Shown here one piece after another: positions 1 through 11,163 of a stretch of 64,000 nucleotides of DNA (position 1 is its first letter; the number at the start of each line of letters is the position of its first letter). The DNA is from Pseudomonadota bacterium (GTDB taxonomy: Bacteria; Pseudomonadota; Gammaproteobacteria; Burkholderiales; Ferrovaceae): assembly GCA_021798835.1 (NCBI GenBank), contig JAJZBQ010000001.1:310001-374000 (forward strand). Reading direction: 5' to 3'. Both the position numbers and the translations under genes were made by a program. The notes beneath the pieces were generated by a model. The model was not told the origin of the DNA and did no database searches. It saw only the letters and a program-made list of their open reading frames with translations.

Positions 1-1
1 G

Positions 2-2698
2 ACTTCTGTGCTTAAAAAGATTTTTGGCAGCCGCAATGAACGCTTGCTGAAACAATATCGCAAATGGGTGGCCCAGGTCGGCACTCTGGAAAAGGAAGTG
101 GCTGACTGGGATGAAGCCACGTTGCAGGGAGCAACCCAGCGTTTGCGCGAGCGATGGAGGAAAGGCGAGACACTGGATTCCTTGTTGCCCGAGGCTTTTG
201 CCGTGGTTCGCGAGGCAGGGAACCGGGTATTGGGGATGCGTCACTTCGACGTTCAGTTGTTGGGTGGTGTGGCGCTGCATTCGGGCAAGATCGCTGAGAT
301 GCGAACAGGAGAGGGCAAGACATTGGTGGCTACGTTGCCAGCCTATCTCAATGCATTGACCGGGAAAGGGGTGCACGTCGTCACGGTGAACGATTATTTG
401 GCACGCCGCGATGCCGAGTGGATGGGGCGCATTCACCGTTATCTGGGGTTGACCGTGGGGGTCAATCTGGCCCAGATGAGCCATGAAGAAAAGGTGGCGG
501 CTTATGCGGCGGATATTACCTATGGCACCAACAACGAATTCGGTTTTGACTATTTGCGGGACAACATGGCCTCCCATGTGTCCGAACGGGTACAGCGCGG
601 CTTGCATTATGCCATCGTGGATGAGGTGGATTCCATACTGATCGACGAAGCGCGAACGCCCTTGATCATTTCCGGACAGGCCGAAGATTCCACCGAACTT
701 TATCGGCGTATCAACCTCATGATTCCCCAACTGCAACCCCAAGCCAGCGAGGAAGGTGAGGGGGACTATTGGGTAGATCTCAAAGCCAATGCGGTGACCC
801 TATCGGAACAGGGACATGAACGTGCCGAACAACTGTTGACGGAAGCGGGGCTACTGCCGTCCGGGGACAGTCTCTATGATCCTGCGCATATCTTGCTGAT
901 GCATCATGTCTATGCGGGGTTGCGTGCCCATGCCTTGTACCATCGGGATCAGCACTATGTGGTGCAACAAGGCGAGATCGTGATCGTTGACGAATTTACC
1001 GGTCGCATGATGGCGGGGCGGCGCTGGTCGGAGGGGATCCATCAAGCTATCGAGGCCAAGGAAGGGGTGGCCATCCAGAATGAATCGCAGACTCTGGCAT
1101 CGATTACTTTCCAGAACTATTTCCGACTCTATGAAAAATTGTCTGGGATGACTGGAACGGCAGATACGGAGGCATTTGAATTTCAACATATTTATGGGCT
1201 TGAGACGGTATTGATTCCGCCGCACCGGACGTTGAAACGACAGGATCGCATGGATCAGGTGTTTCGCAGTGGTCGGGAAAAATTTCAAGCGATTTTGGCA
1301 GATGTTCGAGATTGTCATGAACGGGGGCAGCCTGTGCTGGTGGGGACAGCCTCCATTGAGGCTTCGGAATTGGTATCCGCATTGCTGAATCAGGCCAAAT
1401 TGCCACATCAGGTGTTGAATGCCAAACACCATGAGCGCGAAGCCGAAATCGTCGCACAGGCGGGACGACCCGGCATGATCACCATCGCCACCAATATGGC
1501 CGGGCGCGGGACTGACATCGTGCTGGGGGGGAACCTGGAAGAGGAGTGGCGCCGTTTGCCAGAACAGCAGGGGGAAAGTCAAGAAGCACGTGAACAGCGG
1601 CACAAGGCGGTCGAATCCGAGTGGCGGTTGCGGCATGAACAAGTAGTGGCTGCGGGTGGTTTGCACATCATCGGGACGGAACGGCATGAGTCGCGTCGTA
1701 TCGACAACCAGTTGCGGGGTCGTTCAGGACGGCAGGGAGATCCGGGTTCCAGTCGTTTTTATTTGTCTCTGGAAGATCCATTATTGAAGATTTTTGCTTC
1801 TGATCGTGTGGCGACCATCATGGATCGTCTCAAAATGCCTGAAGGGGAGGCCATCGAGCACCCCTGGGTGACGCGTGCCATCGAGAATGCTCAACGCAAG
1901 GTGGAAGCACGTAATTTTGATGTGCGCAAACAGTTGTTGGAGTACGATGATGTGGCCAATGACCAGCGTCGTGTCATTTATCGTCAACGCAATGAGTTGC
2001 TGGAAGCAGAAGATATTGCCGATACGGTCCAGATCATGCGCCATGAGGTGCTGGCCCGTGAAGTACAGCGGGCCTTGCCGGCCGAAGCCCCCGAGGAAGA
2101 GTGGGCGCTGGACGAGTTGGAGCAATCATTGCGAGGTTTTGCTCTGGATTGTCCGATCCGGCAATGGTTGACTGAGCAACCCACGCTGAACGATGAACAG
2201 ATTTTGGCACGAGTGCACGAGCAGGCGGATCAGCGCTACGCCGACAAGATTGCGCCCATCGATATGGCTCTATGGCGTGGTTATGAACGTGCGGTCATGT
2301 TGCAGATTCTGGATTCTCATTGGCGCGAGCATTTGGCGGCATTGGATCACTTGCGCCAGGGCATTCATCTGCGTGGCTATGCACAGAAAAACCCCAAGCA
2401 AGAATACAAGCGCGAGGCTTTCGAGTTGTTTGGATTGATGCTGGACCAGATTCGTGAGGCGGTAACGCGTTCCCTCTGCCGTGTTGAGATTGCCAGTTCC
2501 GAACAGGTGGCGGAGGCCACTGAACGGGTGATCGAAGAAGATGAGCCCGGGATGGTCAACTATCAGCACGCCAATCCGCAGGAACCCACAGGTCTGCTCT
2601 CCGGGGAGGAAAGGGAAGGGGTTCCTCGGGTAGGGCGCAATGAGCCCTGTCCCTGTGGATCGGGAAAGAAATTCAAGCAATGTCACGGTAAGTTGTAG
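2..2698 (+). CDS. secA: Preprotein translocase ATPase SecA (5' end probably just outside the window)
   Basis: SecA is the cytoplasmic ATPase that drives unfolded preproteins through SecYEG. Counting from the GTG at 8, Walker A (MRTGEGKT) lies near residues 98-105. The helicase motif [15 protein letters not shown] follows near 203, the motif-VI region [17 protein letters not shown] is present, and the chain ends in a zinc/SecB-binding tail with [13 protein letters not shown]. The reading frame is open up to the left edge. The residues before the GTG (T-S) fit the usual beta-proteobacterial N-terminus that ends in KKIFGSR, so the real start is probably one or a few codons upstream, outside the window. 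The length of about 896 aa is normal. argJ follows at once on the same strand, an order common in Betaproteobacteria. Confidence 0.97.
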   Translation, partial: TSVLKKIFGSRNERLLKQYRKWVAQVGTLEKEVADWDEATLQGATQRLRERWRKGETLDSLLPEAFAVVREAGNRVLGMRHFDVQLLGGVALHSGKIAEMRTGEGKTLVATLPAYLNALTGKGVHVVTVNDYLARRDAEWMGRIHRYLGLTVGVNLAQMSHEEKVAAYAADITYGTNNEFGFDYLRDNMASHVSERVQRGLHYAIVDEVDSILIDEARTPLIISGQAEDSTELYRRINLMIPQLQPQASEEGEGDYWVDLKANAVTLSEQGHERAEQLLTEAGLLPSGDSLYDPAHILLMHHVYAGLRAHALYHRDQHYVVQQGEIVIVDEFTGRMMAGRRWSEGIHQAIEAKEGVAIQNESQTLASITFQNYFRLYEKLSGMTGTADTEAFEFQHIYGLETVLIPPHRTLKRQDRMDQVFRSGREKFQAILADVRDCHERGQPVLVGTASIEASELVSALLNQAKLPHQVLNAKHHEREAEIVAQAGRPGMITIATNMAGRGTDIVLGGNLEEEWRRLPEQQGESQEAREQRHKAVESEWRLRHEQVVAAGGLHIIGTERHESRRIDNQLRGRSGRQGDPGSSRFYLSLEDPLLKIFASDRVATIMDRLKMPEGEAIEHPWVTRAIENAQRKVEARNFDVRKQLLEYDDVANDQRRVIYRQRNELLEAEDIADTVQIMRHEVLAREVQRALPAEAPEEEWALDELEQSLRGFALDCPIRQWLTEQPTLNDEQILARVHEQADQRYADKIAPIDMALWRGYERAVMLQILDSHWREHLAALDHLRQGIHLRGYAQKNPKQEYKREAFELFGLMLDQIREAVTRSLCRVEIASSEQVAEATERVIEEDEPGMVNYQHANPQEPTGLLSGEEREGVPRVGRNEPCPCGSGKKFKQCHGKL

Positions 2699-2708
2699 GG
2701 GGGCGAGC

Positions 2709-3926
2709 ATGCGGCAAATGAGTCATGAGGAACGTCCCTTGCTGGAGGTTCCAGGGGTACAATTGGGGGCGGTGGCAGCGGGTATTCGAAAGGTCAACCG
2801 TTTGGATCTTCTGGTGATGGCGCTGGCTCCAGGAACCCGAGTGGGTGCTGTGTTCACACGTAATCGTTTTTGTGCGGCTCCCGTGCAATTATGCCGTGAA
2901 CACTTGGCGCTGGCCTCCCCTCGCGCCTTGTTGATCAACACGGGATGCGCCAATGCCGGGACCGGGGAAGCCGGACGCGCCGATGCCTCGATGAGTTGTG
3001 CGGCGGTAGCTGGGGCGTTGGGGTTGGAGGAACGGGAGATATTGCCTTTTTCGACCGGAGTTATTCTCGAACGTTTGCCTATGCCGGCTTTGCTGGCGGG
3101 CATTCCACAGGCAGTGGCAGTCTTGGGAAAAACGACATGGAAGGAAGCGGCAACTGCCATCATGACCACCGATACCTTTCCCAAGGTGGCATCGCGGCAG
3201 ATTTTCCTGGCCGGGACCCCGGTTACCTTGACCGGGATGTCCAAGGGGGCTGGCATGATTCGTCCCAATATGGCGACCATGCTGGGGTTTATTGCCACGG
3301 ATGCCTGTATTGCTGCGCCGCTGCTCCAGCAATTGACACGGGATGTCGCGGATCTGACTTTCAATCGTATTACCGTGGACGGGGATACTTCCACCAATGA
3401 TTCTTTCCTGGTGGTGGCTACGGGTCAGGCGGATCATGCGGAAATCAGTGTGGCGGATGACCAGTACCGGTGCTTGTTCGAATCGGTCAGAGAGTTGGCA
3501 GAGGAATTGGCGCATGCCATCATCCGCGATGGTGAGGGGGCAACCAAGTTTATTACTGTGATTGTCGAGGGTGGTCGTGAGGAAGCCGAGTGTCTTCAGG
3601 TGGCTTATGCCATCAGCCATTCGCCTTTGGTCAAGACAGCCTTTTTTGCCAGCGATCCCAATCTGGGGCGAATTCTGGCTGCCATTGGTTATGCGGGTAT
3701 TCAGGATCTGGTGGTCGAGGGGATTCGACTGTTTCTCGACGAGGTGCTGGTGTCCGAAGGGGGCGCGCGCGCCGAAGGCTATCGCGAAGAAGATGGGCAA
3801 CGGGTGATGGCACAGTCTGATATCACCATTCGGGTCGATCTGGGACGAGGCGTGGCCTCGGCGCAGGTCTGGACCTGTGATCTGTCTCACGATTACGTGC
3901 GCATCAACGCCGAATATCGGAGTTAG
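2709..3926 (+). CDS. argJ: Bifunctional glutamate N-acetyltransferase / ornithine acetyltransferase
   Basis: ArgJ moves the acetyl group from N-acetylornithine to glutamate, which makes arginine synthesis cyclic; bifunctional forms also use acetyl-CoA. The self-cleaving nucleophile region is clear: [16 protein letters not shown], with the Thr near residue 190 that becomes the N-terminus of the beta chain. The N-terminal region [13 protein letters not shown] and the GDTSTNDS substrate loop also fit. At 405 aa it has family length. I chose the ATG at 2709, 10 nt after the secA stop; an ATG three codons later is the alternative. An in-frame start inside secA would add residues the family does not have. 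Confidence 0.95.
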   Translation: MRQMSHEERPLLEVPGVQLGAVAAGIRKVNRLDLLVMALAPGTRVGAVFTRNRFCAAPVQLCREHLALASPRALLINTGCANAGTGEAGRADASMSCAAVAGALGLEEREILPFSTGVILERLPMPALLAGIPQAVAVLGKTTWKEAATAIMTTDTFPKVASRQIFLAGTPVTLTGMSKGAGMIRPNMATMLGFIATDACIAAPLLQQLTRDVADLTFNRITVDGDTSTNDSFLVVATGQADHAEISVADDQYRCLFESVRELAEELAHAIIRDGEGATKFITVIVEGGREEAECLQVAYAISHSPLVKTAFFASDPNLGRILAAIGYAGIQDLVVEGIRLFLDEVLVSEGGARAEGYREEDGQRVMAQSDITIRVDLGRGVASAQVWTCDLSHDYVRINAEYRS

Positions 3927-3935
3927 CGCGTAACT

Positions 3936-4901
3936 ATGGCGAACCCGATTGCCGTAGTGGCCGGGATTTTGCAGGATGAGCGGGGACGTATTCTGCTGAC
4001 CAGTCGCCCATTGGGGCGTGCCATGGCCGGGTATTGGGAATTTCCTGGGGGGAAGTTGGAAAATGGGGAAACCCATGCCCAGGCGCTGGAACGTGAACTC
4101 CATGAGGAACTGGGTATTCAGGGATTGACATCAAGGCCATGGTTGACGCGTGAATATCATTATCCCCATGCTAGGGTAGCAGTCCATTTTCGGCATGTGA
4201 CGGGTTGGCAGGGCCGCGTAACGGCCTGCGAAGGTCAGGGGATTCATTGGCAGATACTCGGGGATGCTGCGCCGTCTCCCCTTTTGCCGGCCAATCAACC
4301 GGTCTTCAAATGGTTGACGTTACCGCCGGTGTATGCTTTGACCCGTGCTGCTGAAGTGGGTGAGGAGCAAGCGCTGGAGCAATTGAGGCACGGGTTTTCC
4401 CATGGATTGCGATTGGTTCAGGTTCGTGAAAAAGGCATGGCCGCGTCAGCCGCGATTTGTTTTGTGGAAGCGGTGGTTCGTGAGGCGCGCCGTTGGGGCG
4501 CGCGGGTGATGGTCAATGGAGAAACGGCAGGTCAGGACGTTGACGGTGTGCAGGGAATTCACCTGACATCGCGACAATTGTTGATGGCCACCGAAAGGCC
4601 TTCGTTTCCATGGGTGGCTGCCTCCTGCCATGAGGCCCGGGAGGTGGTCAAGGCGGCAGAGTTAGGGCTTGATTTTGCGGTACTGGGGCCTGTGCAGGTG
4701 ACTCGGTCACATCCGGATCAATGGCCATTGGGTTGGGCGGGTTTTGCTGAGAGCGTGAGAGAGGCGCCACTGCCGCTGTATGCCATTGGCGGGATGGCTC
4801 CGACGGACGTGTGGCGTGCCCGGGAGATGGGCGCGCAGGGTGTGGCCATGTTGCGTCAATGGAGTGCGCTGGGGTCATCGGGAGACGGTGGCCAGCGGTA
4901 G
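3936..4901 (+). CDS. Nudix (MutT-like) hydrolase fused to a ThiE-like domain
   Basis: This is a two-domain protein of 321 aa. Residues 1-130 are a MutT-type Nudix hydrolase, with the Nudix box starting at G39 (GKLENGETH... RELHEELG), as in 8-oxo-dGTP diphosphatase. Residues of about 131-310 resemble thiamine-phosphate synthase (ThiE/TenI): LRLVQVREKGM, VMVNGE, GIHLTSRQL, FAVLGPVQVTRSHP and YAIGGM. This architecture is known in Beta- and Gammaproteobacteria, where the nucleotide-sanitising function is assumed and the role of the ThiE half is unclear. The gene starts 9 nt after argJ, probably in one operon. Its 3' end overlaps the convergent acyltransferase gene by 46 nt. Confidence 0.9.
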   Translation: MANPIAVVAGILQDERGRILLTSRPLGRAMAGYWEFPGGKLENGETHAQALERELHEELGIQGLTSRPWLTREYHYPHARVAVHFRHVTGWQGRVTACEGQGIHWQILGDAAPSPLLPANQPVFKWLTLPPVYALTRAAEVGEEQALEQLRHGFSHGLRLVQVREKGMAASAAICFVEAVVREARRWGARVMVNGETAGQDVDGVQGIHLTSRQLLMATERPSFPWVAASCHEAREVVKAAELGLDFAVLGPVQVTRSHPDQWPLGWAGFAESVREAPLPLYAIGGMAPTDVWRAREMGAQGVAMLRQWSALGSSGDGGQR

Positions 4902-5758
4902 AAGTAGGGTTCAGTGGGATCGGGACGGGTACGAAAGCGTTTATGACTCCAGTAGTATTCGGCGGGATAGTCTCGCGCCTGTTCCTCGATAAAACGGTTC
5001 ATGCGTTGGAGATCATGATCCAGATCCTCGCTGGGAAAGTCTTTCCAGGGCGGGAAGAATTCCACTTCGTAGCCACGATGATCGGGTAATCTGTGGCAGG
5101 CGCAAGGGATGACTACTGCATCACATTGACGTGCCAGCCAGGGCAGGGTGGGAACCGTGGCGGCTGGAATGCCGAAAAAAGGAACAAAATGGGCATTCGC
5201 TTCCCCAAAATCCATATCCGGTAAAAAATACAGCAGACGACCATCACGAATGGCTCGTACCAGAGGACGTAACCCTTTTTTGCGCTCCAGCATGATCACA
5301 TCTCCCAGTCGGTCTCGTGCGCGTCGCAATTGTTGGTCGATGAGCGGGTTTTTGTGGGGTGTGAAAAATCCCACTCCGCGAAAATGCATGCCGATCAGCG
5401 CTCCTTGCATTTCCAGTCCCGTGGTATGGGGGCTCAGGCAGATGACGGGGCGCGTGGCATCGGTGACAAAATGGGCGTTTTTGAAACAGACCAGTGAGCG
5501 AATGCGAGTGACCGGTGACCACCAAAGGATGCCCAACTCCAGGACGCTGCGGACCAGGGCAGTCAGGTGCTGACGCGCCAGGATGGATCTTTCACGTTCC
5601 GTGAGGTTTGGGAAACAGGCGCGCAGATTGATGAGGGTAGTGCGTGCCAATTTGCTGTGCGCTGCCACAAATCCCAATGGAGCCGCGATGGCTGCGATGG
5701 CGCGTAGGGGGAGACCGTGGATCAGCCACAGCCCGGCCAACAGGATTCGGGTACCCAT
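4856..5758 (-). CDS. Lipid A biosynthesis acyltransferase (LpxL/HtrB family)
   Basis: This inner-membrane acyltransferase of the LpxL/LpxM family adds a secondary acyl chain to Kdo2-lipid A at the cytoplasmic face. It has one N-terminal membrane anchor (RILLAGLWLIHGLPLRAIA). The catalytic H-x4-E motif is HTTGLE, H111 to E116. A second conserved block is FLPDMDFGEANAHFVPFFG, and the C-terminal YPAEYYWSHKRFRTRP is typical. I chose the ATG at 5758, 8 nt after the ygfZ stop; a TTG at 5770 overlapping that stop is the alternative. The length of 300 aa is normal. Which acyl position it serves cannot be told from the sequence. Confidence 0.88.
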   Translation of the reverse strand: MGTRILLAGLWLIHGLPLRAIAAIAAPLGFVAAHSKLARTTLINLRACFPNLTERERSILARQHLTALVRSVLELGILWWSPVTRIRSLVCFKNAHFVTDATRPVICLSPHTTGLEMQGALIGMHFRGVGFFTPHKNPLIDQQLRRARDRLGDVIMLERKKGLRPLVRAIRDGRLLYFLPDMDFGEANAHFVPFFGIPAATVPTLPWLARQCDAVVIPCACHRLPDHRGYEVEFFPPWKDFPSEDLDHDLQRMNRFIEEQARDYPAEYYWSHKRFRTRPDPTEPYFYRWPPSPDDPSALH

Positions 5759-5766
5759 GAACGAGT

Positions 5767-6660
5767 TCAATCGGGAATGGAATAGGGCAGGGAGGCGGAC
5801 GTGAGCGGAATGAGGGGGTCAGCAATGCTCAGGGGGGGCTCCGCTCCTTGTTGCAGGACGGCCAGCAGATCGGCTCCGCCGTGATTATTGGGCACGCAGG
5901 CAATGATCGTCCCGACGGTCTGTGCAGCGCTGAATACCGGGGTGTGGAGTGACACCGGTTGCGGTGCGGTCAGGTATCGAGTGCGGCGCGCAACTTTGCC
6001 GAGGAAATGAGTACGTGCCACGATTTCCTGACCTGTGTAGCACCCCTTCTTGAAACTGATGCCACCGATGAGGTCCCAATTAAGCCATTGGGGAATAAAC
6101 TGGTCGCGTGTGGCATCCTGAATTTCCACGATGCCTTGTTGTAAATTGGCCAGGTCCCAATGTGCTGAGGGCGAGGGCGCGTGATCATCGTGTGGGGGTA
6201 GAGCGGTGGCAGGGCCCACGAGCAATAACTGGGTTTCGGACAGGCGCAGTCGGTGTACTCCATCGACCCACTGGTGTTGTCCTGGTGCGGGTAAGGGATG
6301 GTCGCTCCATGAACGGACTTGTGTGGACAGATCCTGATCAACCCAGCCCACGCTTTTCCAGTCGGCCCGAACATCCGTCAGGGTAACCCGGGCACGCAGG
6401 ACAAACGGACGTAACCGTGACAGGATGAAGTCTGTCTGTCCCGGGCAGGTTTCCAGAAAAAAATCTTCGCCCTGGGACCAGACCAGGGCCGTGAACAGCA
6501 CTCTCCCCTTGGGAGAGCAATGGGCGGCCCAACGGAAATTGTCTGCATGGACTTGCTCCATGTCTTGTGTCAACTGCCCTTGCAGAAAGGTTTTGGCATC
6601 GTCTCCGCTGACCCGGATGAGGGTACGTTGGTTGAGACTGTCGGGTCGGTGGTTAAACAT
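5767..6660 (-). CDS. ygfZ: Folate-binding protein YgfZ (Fe-S cluster repair/assembly)
   Basis: YgfZ is a cytoplasmic tetrahydrofolate-binding protein of the GcvT-like fold that supports maturation or repair of some Fe-S enzymes. The family signature KGCYTGQE is at residues 205-212, with its conserved Cys207. The N-terminal LIRVSGDDAKTFLQGQLTQD and SPKGRVLF also match. The start is the ATG at 6660, which gives 297 aa. A longer open frame continues upstream to 7164 but runs antisense to the next gene and has no YgfZ similarity, so I left it out. It probably forms an operon with the acyltransferase and is divergent from the small membrane protein gene. Confidence 0.92.
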   Translation of the reverse strand: MFNHRPDSLNQRTLIRVSGDDAKTFLQGQLTQDMEQVHADNFRWAAHCSPKGRVLFTALVWSQGEDFFLETCPGQTDFILSRLRPFVLRARVTLTDVRADWKSVGWVDQDLSTQVRSWSDHPLPAPGQHQWVDGVHRLRLSETQLLLVGPATALPPHDDHAPSPSAHWDLANLQQGIVEIQDATRDQFIPQWLNWDLIGGISFKKGCYTGQEIVARTHFLGKVARRTRYLTAPQPVSLHTPVFSAAQTVGTIIACVPNNHGGADLLAVLQQGAEPPLSIADPLIPLTSASLPYSIPD

Positions 6661-6738
6661 GGAAAGTCCGTCAGGTTGTTTCGAGAATTCACGTGGTGGC
6701 TTTAGTGTACCGTGGTCTGAAAGAAAAGGGGGAATGCA

Positions 6739-7191
6739 TTGTTGATTGATGAACGCCAAGGGGTGGGGATGGTCAGGGCAACCGTTCAGGAAAGTGGAGG
6801 ATTGCGACGGATTGAATTGGCTGGACACTTTTTGGGGCTGTGGGGAGCATGGCAGATTTGGCCCCAGGGGGGAATGCCTTACTATGCGTTGCTCTGTATT
6901 GCATGGGGAACGGTGGCAGGAGTTGCCCGGTTGATACGCCCTGTGGTGCATCGTGTGGATGTGTGCCTGGATGGACGTTTGATGGTGGTGATGAATTCTG
7001 GCCAGCGTCTGAATGGCCAGCTTAGTCCGCGGCAATATGTGACACCTTGGTTGGTCATTCTTTACTGGCGTGCTGAAAACGGTCGTGCCCAGTTGCCGTT
7101 GGTGATGACGGCTCAGGGAATGACCATTGATGAATGGCGGCGCTTTCGAGTTGTGCTGCGTCATCCGTTGCGGGATGGGGAGACCGGGTAA
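6739..7191 (+). CDS. Small membrane protein, YgfX-like (tentative)
   Basis: This 150-aa protein has one or two hydrophobic segments (about residues 29-65) and a soluble tail ending in GMTIDEWRRFRVVLRH. That tail resembles YgfX, the short membrane protein often found beside ygfZ and described in E. coli as the CptA toxin. Here it sits back to back with ygfZ, which supports the guess. The start is uncertain. A TTG at 6739 has a purine-rich AAGGGGGG about 7 nt upstream; in-frame GTG (6763) and ATG (6769) codons are alternatives. Whether it has toxin activity cannot be judged from sequence. Confidence 0.55.
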   Translation: MLIDERQGVGMVRATVQESGGLRRIELAGHFLGLWGAWQIWPQGGMPYYALLCIAWGTVAGVARLIRPVVHRVDVCLDGRLMVVMNSGQRLNGQLSPRQYVTPWLVILYWRAENGRAQLPLVMTAQGMTIDEWRRFRVVLRHPLRDGETG

Positions 7192-7195
7192 AATC

Positions 7196-7204
7196 TGGGA
7201 TAAT
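7196..7204 (+). promoter_or_regulatory. purL: Candidate extended -10 promoter for purL
   Basis: TGG followed by GATAAT fits an extended -10 element (TGn plus a hexamer with 5 of 6 matches). It sits 33 nt upstream of the purL ATG and overlaps the 3' edge of the upstream gene. No convincing -35 is seen, as is usual for extended -10 promoters. Confidence 0.35.
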
Positions 7205-7236
7205 ACAGACCTCTGCCTTTATCAAAGTCTTCAGCC

Positions 7237-10200
7237 ATGTCCACTCTCATTTCCATTATTCGTGGTTCCGCAGCCTTATCGGATTTTCGGTGCCAGCGTT
7301 GGGTTGAACTTCTGTCCTCTCAAGGCATTCCTATTGCTCGTCTCGTGGCGACACAGGTATATGTGGTCAAGACGGAAGTCCCCCTGGGTGGCCTCGAAGC
7401 GGAGCGCTTGCGAGCGTTGCTGGATGAGCGAGTTGAAGAAGAAGGGGGGGAAGGCGATACGGTTATCGACTATTGGGTGTCTCCGCGTTTTGGGACCCTT
7501 TCTCCATGGTCCAGTAAGGCCACCGAGATCGCGCGTTGCTGTGGTCTTGCGACGGTGCAACGCATCGAGCGTGGGGTTCATTATCGCGTGAGGAGTACGC
7601 GACCATTGACGGTTCAGGAGCGAGGGCAAGTCAAGGATCGATTGTACGACCCCATGACCGAGTCGGTATGGCAAGGTCCGGAGGATGCGTACACTCTGTT
7701 CGCCCGTCAGTCTCCCCAACCGTTGGTGCGCGTCCCCTTGATGGCCGAAGGGCGCGCTGCTCTGGTGCGTGCCAATGTGGACTACGGGCTGGCATTGGCG
7801 GAAGACGAGGTGGATTATCTGGTGAACTTGTATCAGGGGTTGCAAAGAGATCCCAGCGATGCCGAGTTGTTGATGTTTGCGCAAGCCAATTCGGAACATT
7901 GTCGCCACAAGATTTTCAATGCCAGTTGGGAAATTGATGGACAATCCCGGCAGGAAACCTTGTTTGGCATGATTCGTGAGACGCATCAGGCCAATCCGCA
8001 GGGAACCATCGTGGCCTATGCTGATAATGCGGCGATTCTGGAAGGGCGTGTCAGTGATCGGTTTTATCCCGATCCGGTTACGGGGAGTTATACCGTGCAT
8101 ACGCAACTGACGCATCCATTGCTGAAAGTTGAGACACATAATCATCCCACGGCGATTGCTCCTTTCCCGGGAGCGGCGACGGGGAGCGGCGGAGAAATTC
8201 GGGATGAAGCGGCGACGGGGCGAGGAGCCAAACCCAAGGCAGGTCTGACGGGTTTTGCGGTTTCCAATTTGCAGGTGCCAGGGTACGTGCAACCCTGGGA
8301 AGTGATGCAGGGACGGCCAGATCGCATGGCATCTGCGTTGAACATCATGATTGACGGTCCATTGGGCAGTGCGGCGTTCAACAATGAATTCGGACGCCCA
8401 AATTTGTGTGGTTTCTTTCGTACCTACGATGCCTGGGCTCATGGTCAGCGTTGGGGTTATCACAAACCCATCATGTTGGCCGGGGGTATTGGCGCGATCG
8501 AGGCAGGGCAGTCGTTCAAACGTCCTTTGTCGGAGGGGTGCCTGTTCATCCAGTTGGGTGGACCTGGTCTGCGTATCGGACTGGGGGGAGGGGCTGCATC
8601 GTCGCTGCACAGTGGTGCCAACTCGGAAACTTTGGATTTTGACTCGGTACAACGCGCCAATCCGGAGATGCAACGCCGCGCCCAGGAGGTGATCGATCGT
8701 TGCTGGCAGATGGGAGCCGATAATCCCATTCTGTCGCTACATGATGTCGGGGCGGGGGGGTTATCCAATGCCTTTCCGGAACTGGCCCACGATGGCGGGG
8801 TAGGAGCGCATTTTGAGTTGCGTCATATTCCTTCGGAAGAGAAGGGAATGTCGCCCCGTGAGATCTGGAGCAATGAGGCACAGGAACGATTTGTTTTGGC
8901 CATCGACCGTTCACGACTCGCGCAGTTTTCGGAATTGTGTGAGCGGGAGGCTTGCCCCTTTGCGGTGGTCGGAGAGGGGCTGCGCGAACCGCGGCTGCTG
9001 GTCAGTGATGACCTGTTGGGAGAAGATCCGGTGGATATGGAACTGATGGCCTTGTTGGGCAAGCCACCTCGTATGAAACGTGTGGCCGAACGTTGCCTGC
9101 GACCCGGAACGCCTTTGCGTTTGCCGCCCATCGATACCCACTTTGGTGAGGCTTTGCAAAGGGTGTTGCGTTTGCCAGCGGTGGCCGACAAATCTTTTCT
9201 GATCACCATTGGGGATCGGACGGTGGGGGGGTTGTGTGTGCGTGACCCGAATGTGGGTCCATGGCAGGTGCCTGTGGCAGATGTGGCGGTCACGGCAGCG
9301 GATTTTGTGGGTTGGGCAGGTGAAGCCTATGCCATGGGAGAGCGTTCTCCTGTTGCGCTGTTGTCGGGGCCTGCCTCGGGGCGTTTGGCGCTGGGGGAAG
9401 CCCTGACCAATCTGGCGGCTGCGCCGGTTCTCCTGTCACGGGTGCGCCTGTCGGCCAACTGGATGGCCGCGGCCGGATCTCCGGGAGAAGATGCCGCATT
9501 GTTTGATACGGTGCAGGCGACCCGGGATCTTTGTCTTTCTTTGGGAATCAGCATACCGGTAGGTAAAGACTCACTATCAATGCGCTCGGCATGGCAGAAC
9601 GAGGAAGGGGAGCAGAGGGTAACATCTCCTTTGTCACTGGTGGTGACGGCATTTGCCGTTTGCGATGATGTGCGTGCAACGTTGACTCCGGAATTGCAAC
9701 GCTTGGCGGAGCCAACAGAGTTGTGGTTGATCGATCTGGGATTGGGGCATCAGCGCCTGGGGGGCAGTGCACTGGCTCAGGTTTATAGTCAATTGGGCGA
9801 TGAGTCCCCCGATTTGGATCAGCCGGCGATGTTGGTGCGGTTTTTTGAGGTGCTGCAAGCACTGCGCGCCGAAGGCATCCTGCTGGCGTATCACGATCGC
9901 GCAGACGGGGGGCTGGTGATAACGGTACTGGAAATGTTGCTGGCTTCGCGACGCGGATTGACGCTGATGGTGCCTGAGGAAGATCCCTGGGGGTGGTGTT
10001 TCAGCGAGGAGTTGGGGGCAGTGGTGCAGGTGGCAAACTCCCAACGTGCGGCATTTTTGGCGCAGATGGCACGGTTTCAGTTGGATCCCTTTGTCCATTT
10101 GCTGGGATCGCCGGATGACAGTGGCCAGCTGGTGGTTGGGTCATCAACAACCCCATGGTTTACCGAGTCCGTTGTGAACTTGCATAAAATCTGGTCGGAA

Positions 10201-11115
10201 ACGTCGTACCGGATACAGTCACTGCGTGATGATCCGGCTTGTGCCCGTGAGGCTTACGAGCGTTTGGGGGAAGATTCCGGATTGGTTACACGGTTGACCT
10301 TCGATCCCAGTGAAGCGGTGGCATCTCCGTATGTTTTGCGTGGTACCAGACCGCGTGTGGCGATTTTGCGTGAACAGGGGGTCAATGGTCAGGTAGAAAT
10401 GGCCTATGCTTTTGATCAGGCTGGATTTGAGGCGGTAGATGTACACATGAACGATTTGCGTCATGGACATCATCATCTGAAGGATTTTATCGGCCTGGCG
10501 GCATGTGGGGGATTCTCCTTTGGGGATGTGCTGGGAGCTGGGGGAGGTTGGGCCAAATCCATTCTATGGGACGAGCGTCTGCGTCATCAGTTCGAAGATT
10601 TTTTCCGGCGCATTGATACGTTTGGGTTGGGAATTTGTAATGGCTGTCAGATGCTGAGTCAATTGGCTCCGATAATCCCGGGGGCGGCGCATTGGCCACG
10701 GTTTGCACGCAATCGCTCGGAACAGTTCGAAGCACGTTTGTCCCTGGTGCGCGTTGAGGCAACGCCCTCTCTGTTTTTTTCAGGCATGGCGGGCAGCATC
10801 ATGCCGATTCCAGTCGCGCACGGTGAAGGGCGCGCGGTTTTTGCGGACGAAGGAGCGCTACAACAGGCGCAGGCCTATGTGGCTATGCGCTATGTGGAGG
10901 GAGATGGCGCAGTGGCCATGCGGTACCCGGCCAACCCCAATGGGTCACCGGAAGGGATTGCAGGATTGACGACGCTGGATGGACGCTTCACCTTGGCCAT
11001 GCCTCATCCGGAACGGTTGGTGCGGCGTATCCAGGGGTCATGGAATAGTCGGGAGTGGGGAGAAGCTGGCCCCTGGCGGCGCATGTTTCAGAATGCGCGC
11101 CGTGCCGTGGGTTAA
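7237..11115 (+). CDS. purL: Phosphoribosylformylglycinamidine synthase, single-chain PurL
   Basis: PurL makes FGAM from FGAR, ATP and glutamine, the fourth step of purine synthesis. This is the large proteobacterial form of 1292 aa, with an N-terminal PurS-like domain, two AIR-synthetase-like halves and a C-terminal glutaminase. Seen motifs include [15 protein letters not shown] and [19 protein letters not shown] in the first half, and [13 protein letters not shown] in the second. In the class-I amidotransferase domain the nucleophile is Cys1134 in GICNGCQ and the His-Glu pair is in [10 protein letters not shown]. It appears to be a single-gene unit closed by the hairpin at 11128-11156. Confidence 0.97.
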   Translation: MSTLISIIRGSAALSDFRCQRWVELLSSQGIPIARLVATQVYVVKTEVPLGGLEAERLRALLDERVEEEGGEGDTVIDYWVSPRFGTLSPWSSKATEIARCCGLATVQRIERGVHYRVRSTRPLTVQERGQVKDRLYDPMTESVWQGPEDAYTLFARQSPQPLVRVPLMAEGRAALVRANVDYGLALAEDEVDYLVNLYQGLQRDPSDAELLMFAQANSEHCRHKIFNASWEIDGQSRQETLFGMIRETHQANPQGTIVAYADNAAILEGRVSDRFYPDPVTGSYTVHTQLTHPLLKVETHNHPTAIAPFPGAATGSGGEIRDEAATGRGAKPKAGLTGFAVSNLQVPGYVQPWEVMQGRPDRMASALNIMIDGPLGSAAFNNEFGRPNLCGFFRTYDAWAHGQRWGYHKPIMLAGGIGAIEAGQSFKRPLSEGCLFIQLGGPGLRIGLGGGAASSLHSGANSETLDFDSVQRANPEMQRRAQEVIDRCWQMGADNPILSLHDVGAGGLSNAFPELAHDGGVGAHFELRHIPSEEKGMSPREIWSNEAQERFVLAIDRSRLAQFSELCEREACPFAVVGEGLREPRLLVSDDLLGEDPVDMELMALLGKPPRMKRVAERCLRPGTPLRLPPIDTHFGEALQRVLRLPAVADKSFLITIGDRTVGGLCVRDPNVGPWQVPVADVAVTAADFVGWAGEAYAMGERSPVALLSGPASGRLALGEALTNLAAAPVLLSRVRLSANWMAAAGSPGEDAALFDTVQATRDLCLSLGISIPVGKDSLSMRSAWQNEEGEQRVTSPLSLVVTAFAVCDDVRATLTPELQRLAEPTELWLIDLGLGHQRLGGSALAQVYSQLGDESPDLDQPAMLVRFFEVLQALRAEGILLAYHDRADGGLVITVLEMLLASRRGLTLMVPEEDPWGWCFSEELGAVVQVANSQRAAFLAQMARFQLDPFVHLLGSPDDSGQLVVGSSTTPWFTESVVNLHKIWSETSYRIQSLRDDPACAREAYERLGEDSGLVTRLTFDPSEAVASPYVLRGTRPRVAILREQGVNGQVEMAYAFDQAGFEAVDVHMNDLRHGHHHLKDFIGLAACGGFSFGDVLGAGGGWAKSILWDERLRHQFEDFFRRIDTFGLGICNGCQMLSQLAPIIPGAAHWPRFARNRSEQFEARLSLVRVEATPSLFFSGMAGSIMPIPVAHGEGRAVFADEGALQQAQAYVAMRYVEGDGAVAMRYPANPNGSPEGIAGLTTLDGRFTLAMPHPERLVRRIQGSWNSREWGEAGPWRRMFQNARRAVG

Positions 11116-11127
11116 GCTCTGGAAATA

Positions 11128-11156
11128 CGCCGGTATACCACTAAGGCATACCGGCG
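11128..11156. terminator. Inverted repeat between convergent genes (probable bidirectional terminator)
   Basis: A 12-bp stem with one mismatch (CGCCGGTATACC against GGCATACCGGCG) encloses a 5-nt loop. It lies between the purL stop and the stop of the convergent parvulin gene. No long T tract flanks it, so termination strength is uncertain, but stem and position fit a shared terminator. Confidence 0.6.
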
Positions 11157-11163
11157 CTTCTCG

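Noticed and set aside
6661..7164. N-terminal extension of ygfZ
   Set aside because: The frame stays open, but it is antisense to the small membrane protein gene and has no YgfZ similarity; the ATG at 6660 matches the family start.
7276..8673. 465-codon open frame on the minus strand inside purL
   Set aside because: It is antisense to clearly conserved PurL sequence, has no recognisable domain, and its composition mirrors the codon bias of purL. The same holds for the long antisense frames inside secA (851-1687), argJ (2889-4103), tsf/pyrH (29937-31004) and the ThDP gene (44684-45721).
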